Assembly: GCF_030811715.1 (NCBI RefSeq)
Contig: NZ_JAUSRH010000007.1
Coordinates: forward strand, 62,001 to 126,000
Reading direction: 5' to 3'
Source of the DNA: Sinomonas atrocyanea
Lineage (GTDB): Bacteria; Actinomycetota; Actinomycetes; Actinomycetales; Micrococcaceae
DNA length: 64,000 nt
Shown here: piece after piece, positions 1 to 7,574 of the stretch
How positions within the stretch are numbered: position 1 is the stretch's first letter
Layout: each line of letters opens with the position of its first letter
Notes under the pieces: generated by a model
Seen by the model: the letters and a program-made list of their open reading frames with translations, nothing else
Told to the model about the DNA's origin: nothing
Databases searched by the model: none
Position numbers and translations under genes: made by a program

Positions 1-1298
1 GCCATGTCGCCCGTGTGGTAGTAGCCGCCGCGGAAGGCGTCGGCGGTCTTCTCGGGGTCGCCGTAGTAGCCCTTCATGAGCCCCACGGGGCGGGGGTCGA
101 GGCGGAGGCAGAGCTCGCCGTCGTCCGCCTCCTCCCCGGTGGCGGGGTCCACGAGCACGACGTCGTAGCCCGGCAGCGGGCGTCCCATCGCACCGACGGT
201 GACGGGCTGGCCCGGGGTGTTGGCGACCTGGACGGTGGTCTCGGTCTGGCCGAAGCCGTCGCGGATGATCACGCCCCAGGCCTTGCGCACCTGCCCGATG
301 ACCTCGGCGTTGAGCGGCTCGCCGGCGGAGACGACCTTCCGCGGCGGGGTCTTGAGCTGGGCGAGGTCGGACTGGATGAGCATGCGCCACACGGTGGGCG
401 GGGCGCAGAAGCTCGTGACGCCCTCGCGGCCCATCTGGTCCATGAGGGCGGAGGCGTCGAAGCGCTCGTAGTTGTAGATGAACACTGTGGCCTCGGCGAT
501 CCAGGGGGTGAAGACGTTGGACCACGCGTGCTTGGCCCAGCCCGGCGAGGCGACGTTGAGGTGCACATCGCCGGGCTCGAGGCCGATCCAGTACATCGTC
601 GAGAGGTGCCCCACGGGGTAGGAGACGTGGGTGTGCTCCACGAGCTTGGCCCGCGAGGTGGTGCCGGAGGTGAAGTAGAGCAGGAGCGTCTCATCGGCCT
701 TGGTCGGGGCGTCCGGGACGAAGTCGGCGCTGGCCTCGGCCGAGCCCGCGTAGTCGAGGGCCTCGCGCGCAGGGGCAGGCTCCGCACCGGCGCCCCCGAC
801 GACGATGAGGCGGTAGGCGCCCGGCACGTCGTCGAACTTGTGCGCGTTCGCCCCGCCGACGGCGACCCAGTGGGCGCCGCCGCGCTCCACGCGGTCCTCG
901 AGGTCCCGGCGGCCCATGAGCGTGGTGGTGGGGATCATGACGACGCCGAGCTTGATCCCGGCGAGCATGAGCTCCCAGAGCTCGATCTGGTTGCCGAGCA
1001 TGATGATCATGCGGTCGCCGCGCCGCACGCCCTGGCCTCGGAGCCACGTGGCCACCTGCGAGGAGCGGGCCGAGAGCTCGGCGAACGTGCGGCGGGTCGA
1101 GCTGCCGTCCTGCTCCACGATCACGAGGGCGGGCTGGCTCCCGCGCACCGGATCGGCGCCGAGGGCGTCGAACCAGTCGAGGGCGAAGTTGAACTCCGCG
1201 AACCGGGGCCAGGCGAACTCCGCGTGGGCGCGGGCGTAGTCCTCGCGGAGCTCGAGCAGCCTGTCGCGGGCAGCCCTGAAGTCGTCGGTGACAGTCAT
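1..1298 (-). CDS. AMP-forming acyl-CoA synthetase (3' end cut by the window edge)
   Basis: Activates a carboxylic acid to its acyl-CoA through an acyl-adenylate. About 432 residues are visible, read leftward, and the C-terminus lies outside the window. The ATP-binding P-loop reads LLYFTSGTTSRAKLVEH (about residue 180). The TTSRAK variant, followed by THVSYPVGHLSTMYWIG and SPGWAKHAWSN, is typical of the medium-chain (ACSM-like) branch. Further on are DGFGQTET and the YYHTGD core motif. The ATG at 1298 is preceded by a purine-rich AAAGGCGAGG. It diverges from the acyl-CoA dehydrogenase across about 90 bp that holds a GTGA-N6-TCAC site. The exact acid cannot be read from sequence. Confidence 0.9.
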   Translation of the reverse strand, partial: MTVTDDFRAARDRLLELREDYARAHAEFAWPRFAEFNFALDWFDALGADPVRGSQPALVIVEQDGSSTRRTFAELSARSSQVATWLRGQGVRRGDRMIIMLGNQIELWELMLAGIKLGVVMIPTTTLMGRRDLEDRVERGGAHWVAVGGANAHKFDDVPGAYRLIVVGGAGAEPAPAREALDYAGSAEASADFVPDAPTKADETLLLYFTSGTTSRAKLVEHTHVSYPVGHLSTMYWIGLEPGDVHLNVASPGWAKHAWSNVFTPWIAEATVFIYNYERFDASALMDQMGREGVTSFCAPPTVWRMLIQSDLAQLKTPPRKVVSAGEPLNAEVIGQVRKAWGVIIRDGFGQTETTVQVANTPGQPVTVGAMGRPLPGYDVVLVDPATGEEADDGELCLRLDPRPVGLMKGYYGDPEKTADAFRGGYYHTGDM

Positions 1299-1318
1299 CG
1301 CCTCGCCTTTCCGTCCTA

Positions 1319-1332
1319 GTGATCTCCGTCAC
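1319..1332. promoter_or_regulatory. GTGA-N6-TCAC palindrome (CRP/GlxR-like site) between divergent acyl-CoA genes
   Basis: GTGA-TCTCCG-TCAC lies between the acyl-CoA synthetase start (1298) and the acyl-CoA dehydrogenase start (1390). It fits the CRP/GlxR family consensus TGTGA-N6-TCACA at its core. Four more perfect cores sit in other intergenic or leader regions here. Binding is inferred; no CRP gene is in the window. Confidence 0.45.
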
Positions 1333-1389
1333 GATGAAATATAGTTGGACATCCTAGGGTTTGAACAGCGCCGCGATGAAGAGGTCCCC

Positions 1390-2592
1390 ATGCTCCACGC
1401 ACCAGCCCCGCTCCGCCCGGCTTCCGCCTCCCCGCTCCCCTTTCCGGACGCGGACCTCATGCATATGGCGGACCTGCTCTCCCCTGCAGAGCGGGAGCGC
1501 TTCGCCGAGCTGCGGGAGGTCCTCCAGCGTGAGGTCCGGCCCCTCACCGCCCCCTTCTGGAACCGCGAGGAGTTCCCCTTCGAGCTCCTCCCGAAGCTCG
1601 CGTCCCTGGGCCTCGGCCGGCTCCAGACGGACGGCTCGTCCCGCCTGTTCCAGGGGCTCGCGTACATGGAGACCGCCCGCGCCGACGTCTCCCTGTCTGC
1701 GCTGGTGGGGATCCACAACGAGCTCGTGGTGGGCATGGTCCACGAGCTCGGCTCCGAGGAGCAGAAGCGGCGCTGGCTGCCGGGCCTCGAGTCGTTCACG
1801 GCCCTCGGCGCATTCGCGCTCACCGAGCCCGAGCACGGCTCGGACATCGCCGGCGGCCTCGCCACGACCGCGACGCGCGACGGCGACGGCTGGGTCCTGC
1901 ACGGGGCGAAGCGATGGATCGGGGCGGGCACCATTGCCGACTTCGTCCTCGTCTGGGCTCGGGACACGGCGGACGGCGCGATCAAGGCGTTCATCGTCGA
2001 GACGGACAGGCCCGGCTTCACGGCCACGAAGATCGCGAACAAGATCGGCCTGCGGATCATGCAGAACGCGGACCTCGTGCTCGACGGGGTCCGGGTGCCC
2101 GAGGCGAACCTTCTGCCCGGCGCCACGGCGTTCGACCGTGCCAACGAGCTCCTGCGGGACTCCCGCGCGTGGGTCGGCTGGCAGGCGGCGGGGATCCAGC
2201 TCGCCGCGTTCGACATCGCCCGCGCGTACGCGCTCGAGCGGGTGCAGTTCGGCAGGCCCCTCGCAGGCTTCCAGCTGATCCAGCAGCAGCTCTCCGAGAT
2301 CCTCGGCAACGCCCAGGCGTCCCTGTCCCTCATGGTCGAGCTCGCCCGCATCCAGGAGGCCGGCCGGCTCGAGATGGCGCAGTCGGCGATGGCGAAGGCG
2401 ACCACCACCCGGCTCGCCCGCGCCTCGGTGGCCATGGGCCGCTCGCTGCTGGGCGGCAACGGCATCACGACCGACTACGAGATGGCGAAGCTGTTCGGCG
2501 ACGCCGAGGTCCTCTACACCTACGAGGGCACCTACGAGATCAACTCGCTCATCGTGGGCCGGGCCGTCACGGGGGCCTCGGCGTTCGTCTGA
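1390..2592 (+). CDS. Acyl-CoA dehydrogenase (glutaryl-CoA dehydrogenase-like)
   Basis: FAD flavoenzyme that introduces the alpha,beta double bond into an acyl-CoA, 400 aa. FALTEPEHGSDIAGG (near residue 140) is the family signature around the flavin. LERVQFGRPLAGFQLIQQQL and LLGGNGITTDYEMAKLFGDAEVLYTYEGTYEINSLIVGRA follow, with the predicted catalytic base Glu in YEGT, the position used by short-chain and glutaryl-CoA dehydrogenases. I chose ATG 1390 because GAAGAGG lies 5-6 nt upstream; an in-frame TTG at 1345 has no such site. It diverges from the acyl-CoA synthetase, which suggests one acyl-CoA degradation unit. Substrate is undetermined; glutaryl-CoA or a short branched chain would fit. 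Confidence 0.9.
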   Translation: MLHAPAPLRPASASPLPFPDADLMHMADLLSPAERERFAELREVLQREVRPLTAPFWNREEFPFELLPKLASLGLGRLQTDGSSRLFQGLAYMETARADVSLSALVGIHNELVVGMVHELGSEEQKRRWLPGLESFTALGAFALTEPEHGSDIAGGLATTATRDGDGWVLHGAKRWIGAGTIADFVLVWARDTADGAIKAFIVETDRPGFTATKIANKIGLRIMQNADLVLDGVRVPEANLLPGATAFDRANELLRDSRAWVGWQAAGIQLAAFDIARAYALERVQFGRPLAGFQLIQQQLSEILGNAQASLSLMVELARIQEAGRLEMAQSAMAKATTTRLARASVAMGRSLLGGNGITTDYEMAKLFGDAEVLYTYEGTYEINSLIVGRAVTGASAFV

Positions 2593-2678
2593 CGATGGCC
2601 CCGGGCCGCCGCCGGCCACTCGCGCCGCATGGCGGAAAGGTCTGGCGCCCGGCGGCGCAGTATGACTACGGTTCCCGT

Positions 2679-2987
2679 ATGGAACAGGACGATCGCGTGC
2701 CGCCGCCGCCGGGCCTTGCGGCATACGACCACGACGCGCCGCTCGATGACGGCTACAGCCAGGGCGAGAACTACGGCCACAACCAGGAGTCCTTCCAGCT
2801 GCACGATGCGCGCCGGTACGCGGACACTCCGCCCGGCGAGCCGCGCGTCGAACTCCCTGCTCCGCCCGAGCCGGCGAGGCCGAAGCGCCGTCCCCACACC
2901 GCGGGCCTGGGCACCTCCGGCGCTGCGGGCATCCCTGATGCCGCCGGCGCCGTGCACACCGGGTTCGGCGACACCGACCGCGACTGA
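2679..2987 (+). CDS. Small Pro-rich hypothetical protein
   Basis: Possible 102-aa protein starting MEQDDRVPPPPG, rich in Pro, Asp and Gly, with an acidic N-terminal half and a short basic PKRRPHTAG stretch near residue 70. No signal peptide, membrane segment or recognised domain. There is no Shine-Dalgarno sequence, but TATGACT lies 18 nt upstream and could be a -10 element. It sits alone between the acyl-CoA dehydrogenase and the MetE-like gene. The amino-acid mix, with few hydrophobic residues, is that of a disordered protein. Function unknown; the ORF may be real because no other frame here looks better. Confidence 0.5.
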   Translation: MEQDDRVPPPPGLAAYDHDAPLDDGYSQGENYGHNQESFQLHDARRYADTPPGEPRVELPAPPEPARPKRRPHTAGLGTSGAAGIPDAAGAVHTGFGDTDRD

Positions 2988-3060
2988 GCGCGTCCTACCG
3001 GCGGGTTCACACACGCGCACACACTCGCGGACGCCAGCCCGGATCGGCAAGACTGGCCCC

Positions 3061-4272
3061 ATGCACAACACCGACTCCATCCAGGTCTCGCACGCCGGAT
3101 CGCTCCCCCGCACGCCCGAGCTGCTCGCGGCGAACGCCGCGCAGGCCGAGAACCCGGACGATTCGGCGGCGTTCGAGGACCTCCTCGCCGGCTCCGTCAA
3201 GGACATCGTCGCGAAGCAGCGCGAGGCGGGGATCACCCTGCCCAACGACGGCGAGTACGGCCACACCATGTCCAACTCCGTGGACTACGGGGCCTGGTGG
3301 AACTACTCCTTCGCCCGCCTCGGCGGCCTCTCGCAGGGCGGGGTGGACCGCTGGCAGATGACCGAGGAGATCCGCTCGGAGCCCGGCCACATCCGCCTCA
3401 CCACGATGCGGGACCGCCGGGACCGGGTCCGGTTCAACGAGGCCTACAACGACCCGAACTCGTTCATCCTCACCGGCCGCAAGTCCGTCGCCCAGCCCAC
3501 GGTCACCGGCCCCATCACGTACATCGGGCAGGAGGCCGTGCAGCGCGACGTCGCCAACCTCAAGGCCGCCCTCGCCGCGAACGGCTACGAGACCGGCTTC
3601 CTCCCCGCGCTCTCCCCCGGCTCCGCGAGCCGGCTCCTCAACGAGTACTACCAGGACGAGGAGGAGCTGGTCTTCGCGTGTGCCGACGCCATGCGCGAGG
3701 AGTACAAGGCCATCATCGACGCGGGCCTCACCGTCCAGATCGATGACCCCTCGATCGCCGAGAACTGGGACATGATCAACCCCGAGCCCAGCCTGGCGGA
3801 CTACCTCAAGTTCACCCAGGTCCGCGTCGAGGCCCTCAACCACGCCATCCGCGGCCTGCCGCAGGAGCAGATCCGGTTCCACCTGTGCTGGGGCTCCTGG
3901 CACGGCCCGCACACCACGGACATCCCGTTCAGGGACCTCGCCGAGACGATGCTCTCCATCAACGCCGGCTCCTACTCGTTCGAGGCGGGCAACGTCCGCC
4001 ACGAGCACGAGTGGAAGGTCTGGCGGGACCTGGACCTGCCCGAGGACAAGACGATCGCCCCGGGCGTGGTCTCGCACGCGACCAACGTGGTGGAGCACCC
4101 GGAGCTGGTCGCGGACCGCATCGAGAACTTCGCGTCGATCGTGGGCCGGGAGCGGGTCATCGCCTCCACCGACTGCGGGCTCGGCGGCCGCGTCCACCCG
4201 CAGATCGCGTGGGCCAAGCTCGAGGCGCTCTCCGAGGGCGCCCGGCTCGCGACCCAGCGGCTCTGGGGCTAG
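3061..4272 (+). CDS. MetE-like (cobalamin-independent methionine synthase C-terminal family) protein
   Basis: A 403-aa stand-alone TIM-barrel protein related to the catalytic half of MetE and to epoxyalkane:coenzyme M transferase. VSHAGSLPRTPELL at the N-terminus, LPNDGEYGHTM, QIDDPSIAE, HLCWGSWHGPH (about residue 280) and STDCGLGGR (about residue 365) are family landmarks. The His-x-Cys and the later Cys are the expected zinc ligands. It has no N-terminal MetE half, so it is unlikely to be a full methionine synthase; it probably moves a methyl or alkyl group between a thiol and an unknown partner. It is followed after 3 nt by the thioesterase gene, so they are co-transcribed. AAGACT 6 nt before the ATG suggests a leaderless start. 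Confidence 0.85.
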   Translation: MHNTDSIQVSHAGSLPRTPELLAANAAQAENPDDSAAFEDLLAGSVKDIVAKQREAGITLPNDGEYGHTMSNSVDYGAWWNYSFARLGGLSQGGVDRWQMTEEIRSEPGHIRLTTMRDRRDRVRFNEAYNDPNSFILTGRKSVAQPTVTGPITYIGQEAVQRDVANLKAALAANGYETGFLPALSPGSASRLLNEYYQDEEELVFACADAMREEYKAIIDAGLTVQIDDPSIAENWDMINPEPSLADYLKFTQVRVEALNHAIRGLPQEQIRFHLCWGSWHGPHTTDIPFRDLAETMLSINAGSYSFEAGNVRHEHEWKVWRDLDLPEDKTIAPGVVSHATNVVEHPELVADRIENFASIVGRERVIASTDCGLGGRVHPQIAWAKLEALSEGARLATQRLWG

Positions 4273-4275
4273 GGC

Positions 4276-5292
4276 ATGGCGCACGACGCCGGCGGCGCGC
4301 CTCCCGCCGCCGTCCCGCCGGCCGCTGCGGGCCCGCGGCAGTCCAACGAGGTCACGCTCCGCTTCCTCGCGGCGCCGACGGACAAGGGCCACTCCGGCTC
4401 CGTCGACGCCGGCACGGTCCTCGAGTGGGTCGACAAGGCGGCGTACGCGGCGGCCGTGGGCTGGGCGAAGACGTACTGCGTGACCGCGTACGTGGGCAAC
4501 ATCCACTTCGCCGACCCCGTCAACGTCGGGGACATGGTCGAGGTCACGGCCACGATCGTGTACACCGGCCGCAGCTCGATGCACATCCGCACCGTGGTGT
4601 CCTCAGGCGACCCGAAGGGCGGCACGCCCACGATGCGCAGCGACTGCCTCGTGATCTTCGTGGCGGTCGGCGAGGACGGGCGCCCGGTCGAGGTCCCCGC
4701 GTGGGTGCCGCGCACCGAGGATGAGCGCGAGGCGGAGGCGCACGCGAAGGCCCGCATCGCGGTGCGGGACGAGATCGTCGCGTCCATGAAGCGCCAGGAG
4801 TACACCGAGGCCGGCACCGCCGAGCGGGTGGTCCTGCGGTTCCTCGCGGCCCCGACCGATGTCAACTGGGGCGGCAAGGTCCACGGCGGCACGGTCATGA
4901 AGTGGATCGACGAGGCGGCGTACGTGTGCGCCTCGCGGTACTGCGGGCGGGACGCCGTCGCGGTGTTCTCCGGCGGGGTCCGGTTCTACCGGCCGCTGCT
5001 CATCGGGGACGTCGTGGAGGTTGAGGCGCGGCTCGTGTACACGGGGACCAAGGGCATGCACATCGCGGTCCACGTCCGCTCGGGCTCGCCCCGCGGGCAC
5101 GAGCTGCACCTCACCACGTACTGCCTCACCGTCATGGTGGCCCGGGACGAGACCGGGACGGCGGTGCCCGTGCCCCGGTGGGAGCCGGTCTCCGACGAGG
5201 ACCGGCGCCTGTGGGAGCACGCCCGCGAGCTGCTTGAGATCCGCGGGAAGGCGCCCGGGGGCCGCCTGCCGAACCACCTGCTCGGGGCATAG
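4276..5292 (+). CDS. Acyl-CoA thioesterase with two hotdog domains
   Basis: Hydrolyses acyl-CoA to free acid and CoA, 338 aa. Two similar hotdog (ACOT/BFIT-type) halves are visible: the first around residues 25-140 with LRFLAAPTDKGHSGSVDAGT and WVDKAAYAAA, the second around 185-300 with LRFLAAPTDVNWGGKVHGGT and WIDEAAYVCA. Asp and Glu/Lys after the Trp-Ile/Val are the usual catalytic region. The HGG motif is intact only in the second half; the first has DAG instead, so the halves may not be equally active. A linker rich in Glu, Ala and Arg joins them. The gene lies 3 nt after the MetE-like gene and is closed by a hairpin at 5303-5332. It could limit acyl-CoA pools made by the neighbouring enzymes. 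Confidence 0.9.
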   Translation: MAHDAGGAPPAAVPPAAAGPRQSNEVTLRFLAAPTDKGHSGSVDAGTVLEWVDKAAYAAAVGWAKTYCVTAYVGNIHFADPVNVGDMVEVTATIVYTGRSSMHIRTVVSSGDPKGGTPTMRSDCLVIFVAVGEDGRPVEVPAWVPRTEDEREAEAHAKARIAVRDEIVASMKRQEYTEAGTAERVVLRFLAAPTDVNWGGKVHGGTVMKWIDEAAYVCASRYCGRDAVAVFSGGVRFYRPLLIGDVVEVEARLVYTGTKGMHIAVHVRSGSPRGHELHLTTYCLTVMVARDETGTAVPVPRWEPVSDEDRRLWEHARELLEIRGKAPGGRLPNHLLGA

Positions 5293-5302
5293 CCCCGCGC
5301 AC

Positions 5303-5332
5303 GGCTCCCCCGCGACTTCCGCGGAGGGAGCC
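5303..5332 (+). terminator. Hairpin terminator after the thioesterase gene
   Basis: GGCTCCCCCGCG (5303-5314) pairs with CGCGGAGGGAGCC (5320-5332) with one bulge, just after the stop codon at 5292. No U-tract follows, as is common at high GC. Confidence 0.6.
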
Positions 5333-5390
5333 CTCCGGATACGCTTCGCCTGTGCCACTTCGGGGGTGGCCTTCTCGGGGAGGAACTGAC

Positions 5391-6542
5391 GTGCGCGTCA
5401 CCACGGTCCGGGGGCACCGCAGCGCCCTCAGAGTCCTGTCTGCCTGCGCCCTGGGCGCCGTCCTGTGGGGTGGGCCGAGCGGCCCGGCGAGCGCCACGAC
5501 GGCGCCCAGCCCGCCGCCGTCGGACGTCGCGACCGCGACCGCCTCGCCCACGGACACCGCCGGGGCAGCGACGGGAGCGCCCACCAGGGAGGCGCCCACC
5601 GGCGGCGCCCCGACGGAATCCGCCAGCCCGTCGGAATCGACCCCGCCGGCCCCGACCGCCGCGCCGACGGAGTCCGCCCCGACCACCGCGGCCGCCTCGC
5701 CGACCGGGACGCCGCCCCCCGACTACGTGGTCAGGGGTGCCATCGGTGCCAAGTACGCCGCGGACGGGGGCGCGTCCGCGCTCGGGGAGCCCCTCGGCAA
5801 CGAGGTGTGCACTGGCCCCCGCGGCGGGTGCTACCAGTGGTTCGCGGAGGGGCTCATCTGGTGGTCCCCGGCCACGGGCGCGCACACCGTGCGCAACGAC
5901 GGCTTCCGCTTCCGGTACGAGCTGGAGAACTGGGCGTGGGGGCCGCTGGGCTACCCCCTCTGGGACATCGAGTGCTCGGCCCCGGGCGGCGGCTGCTACC
6001 AGCGCTTCGAGGGCGGCATCCTGTGGAAGGACCCCAGCGGCGGCCCGGCCACGTGGCCGCACGGCGGGATCGGCGCCAGGTACGCCGCGCTCAACTGGGC
6101 GTGGGGGCCGCTGGGCTACCCCACGGGCGACGAGCAGTGCTACCCCGGCAGCACCACGTGCTGGGAGCCGTTCCGCGGCGGCAGCATCTGGTGGAGCCCG
6201 TCCACGGGTGCCCACATGGTCCGCGGCGCCATCGGCTCGGCGTGGATCGCCGACGGCTGGGACCTCGGGCTGCCGCTGCAGGACGAGCAGTGCTCCGGGC
6301 CCCGCGGGGGCTGCTACCAGTGGTTCCAGGGCGCCGTCTACTGGTGGTCCTCGGGATCGGGCACGCACTACGTCAAGGGCGGCATCAAGGCCGCCTACGA
6401 GCGGCTCAACTGGGCGTGGGGCGGCCTCGGCTACCCGCTCACGAACGAGTACGCCGTGAGCACCGGCTACCGGCAGGACTTCCAGGGCGGCAGCATCGTC
6501 TGGGACCGGCGCAGCGGAGCGACCACGGTGCTCTGGCGCTGA
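5391..6542 (+). CDS. Secreted LGFP-repeat protein
   Basis: Exported surface or secreted protein of 383 aa. GTG 5391 is chosen because GGGGAGGA ends 6 nt upstream. The N-terminus has Arg residues, a hydrophobic core (LRVLSACALGAVLWGG) and a likely cleavage after PASA near residue 35. A Pro/Thr/Ala/Ser-rich linker runs to about residue 115. The rest is five LGFP-type repeats, seen as LGEPLGNE, LGYPLWDIE, LGYPTGDEQ, LGLPLQDEQ and LGYPLTNEY, each followed by a Trp-rich strand such as GLIWWSP or GSIWWSP; paired Cys recur as CTGPRGGC or CSGPRGGC. LGFP repeats are known from cell-wall-associated proteins of Corynebacteriales and from lytic-enzyme C-termini; here no enzyme domain is attached. A carbohydrate- or envelope-binding role is inferred. 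Confidence 0.85.
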   Translation: MRVTTVRGHRSALRVLSACALGAVLWGGPSGPASATTAPSPPPSDVATATASPTDTAGAATGAPTREAPTGGAPTESASPSESTPPAPTAAPTESAPTTAAASPTGTPPPDYVVRGAIGAKYAADGGASALGEPLGNEVCTGPRGGCYQWFAEGLIWWSPATGAHTVRNDGFRFRYELENWAWGPLGYPLWDIECSAPGGGCYQRFEGGILWKDPSGGPATWPHGGIGARYAALNWAWGPLGYPTGDEQCYPGSTTCWEPFRGGSIWWSPSTGAHMVRGAIGSAWIADGWDLGLPLQDEQCSGPRGGCYQWFQGAVYWWSSGSGTHYVKGGIKAAYERLNWAWGGLGYPLTNEYAVSTGYRQDFQGGSIVWDRRSGATTVLWR

Positions 6543-6587
6543 ATCCCGGCACTGGCCCGCTTCCCCTCGGGAGAAGCCTGCGCTAAC

Positions 6588-6607
6588 CTACAACCAAATG
6601 GTTGTAG
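6588..6607. promoter_or_regulatory. 20-bp palindromic operator overlapping the arsR-type start codon
   Basis: CTACAACCA (6588-6596), two A, then TGGTTGTAG (6599-6607): perfect 9-bp arms. The start ATG of the ArsR-family gene (6598-6600) lies in the middle of the palindrome, and TAACCT just upstream (6584-6589) could be the -10. Autorepression of a leaderless transcript is the simple reading. Confidence 0.8.
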
Positions 6608-6978
6608 ATCAGAGCCTCCGAGACCTGTCCGATGCGGAGATCGACCGGATCTTCGCGGCGCTGGCCGATGCGACCCGCAGGGACATCCTGCGGCAGTCGA
6701 TGCTGCACGACCAGTCGGTCTCGGAGCTCGCCCGGAACTACGCCATGAGCTTCGCGGCGGTCCAGAAGCACGTCGCGGTGCTCGAACGGGCACAGCTCGT
6801 CACGAAGGAACGGCGCGGCAGGGAGCAGATCGTGCACTCCAATCCCGCGGCGCTCCGCACGGCGGCCCGCCTCCTCGACGCCTACGAGGCGCTGTGGAGG
6901 GACCGCATCCACCGCATCGAGGCCATCCTCGACGCGGAGACACCGCAGTCAGGCACCGACCAGGGGACCCAGCAATGA
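6598..6978 (+). CDS. ArsR-family HTH transcriptional repressor paired with SRPBCC protein
   Basis: Winged-helix DNA-binding protein, 126 aa. IDRIFAALADATRRDILRQ is the classic start of this ArsR subgroup; SVSELARNYAMSFAAVQKHVAVLERAQLV is the helix-turn-helix with recognition helix around residues 45-65, and TKERRGREQIVHSNP is the wing. No Cys-based metal site is present, so it is unlikely to sense metals. Stop overlaps the next start as ATGA, so the SRPBCC gene is translationally coupled. The 20-bp palindrome over its own start codon is the likely operator. In this widespread ArsR-SRPBCC arrangement the ligand is usually unknown and the partner may bind it. Confidence 0.93.
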   Translation: MVVDQSLRDLSDAEIDRIFAALADATRRDILRQSMLHDQSVSELARNYAMSFAAVQKHVAVLERAQLVTKERRGREQIVHSNPAALRTAARLLDAYEALWRDRIHRIEAILDAETPQSGTDQGTQQ

Positions 6979-7502
6979 CCTTCGTCAGCAGTACCAAGGA
7001 CACCGAGAAGCTCACCTTCACGCTCGTCACCGAGTTCGCCGCCGCGCCGGCCCGGGTCTGGCAGGTGTGGGAGGACCCGCGCCAGCTCGAGCGGTGGTGG
7101 GGCCCGCCCTCGTGGCCCGCCACGTTCGCCACCCACAGCTTCGCCCCAGGGGGCCGCTGCCACTACTACATGACCGGGCCGGACGGCACCACGGCCCACG
7201 GCTGGTGGGAGATCAAGTCCATGGACGCGCCGCACCGCCTCGAGATCGAGGACGGCTTCGCGAACGAGGACGGCTCCCCGACCGACCCCGAGGACAGCAC
7301 GTCCTTCGTGGTGACCTTCGAGGACCTCGGCCCCGGCACGCGCATGACCACCGTCAGCAGGTTCCGCAGCCTCGAGCAGCTCGAGCGCATGGCGGCGATG
7401 GGCATGGAGGAGGGCATGCGGGAGGCCTCCGGCCAGATCGACGCGCTGCTCGCCGAGGACGCCCCGGAGCGGAACCGCGCCGGCGAGCCGGCCGCGGGCT
7501 GA
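6975..7502 (+). CDS. SRPBCC (AHSA1-like) domain protein
   Basis: A 175-aa START/SRPBCC fold protein. EFAAAPARVWQVWEDPRQLERWWGPPSWPATF is the typical first helix and strand of the AHSA1-like group; the family fold makes a deep hydrophobic pocket. GGRCHYYMTGPDGTTAHGWWEIKSMDAPHRLEIEDGF and a C-terminal long helix (SLEQLERMAAMGMEEGMREASGQIDALL) complete the domain at about residue 158, then a disordered tail. It begins inside the arsR-type stop codon and shares its promoter and operator. A ligand-binding or hydrophobic-compound role is inferred; no catalytic residues are recognised. Confidence 0.9.
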   Translation: MTFVSSTKDTEKLTFTLVTEFAAAPARVWQVWEDPRQLERWWGPPSWPATFATHSFAPGGRCHYYMTGPDGTTAHGWWEIKSMDAPHRLEIEDGFANEDGSPTDPEDSTSFVVTFEDLGPGTRMTTVSRFRSLEQLERMAAMGMEEGMREASGQIDALLAEDAPERNRAGEPAAG

Positions 7503-7518
7503 CCACCGGCCCACAGCA

Positions 7519-7557
7519 CGACGGCGCCGGGCCCCCTGAGGCGGCCCGGCGCCGTCG
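7519..7557. terminator. Strong bidirectional terminator hairpin
   Basis: CGACGGCGCCGGGCC (7519-7533) pairs perfectly with GGCCCGGCGCCGTCG (7543-7557) around a 9-nt loop. It lies between the converging SRPBCC and NDH-2 genes and can serve both. Confidence 0.85.
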
Positions 7558-7574
7558 GCCTGTTCCGGCGCGAG

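Noticed and set aside
15-1319. 434-codon plus-strand frame
   Set aside because: Antisense shadow of the acyl-CoA synthetase, whose P-loop and core motifs are clear on the minus strand.
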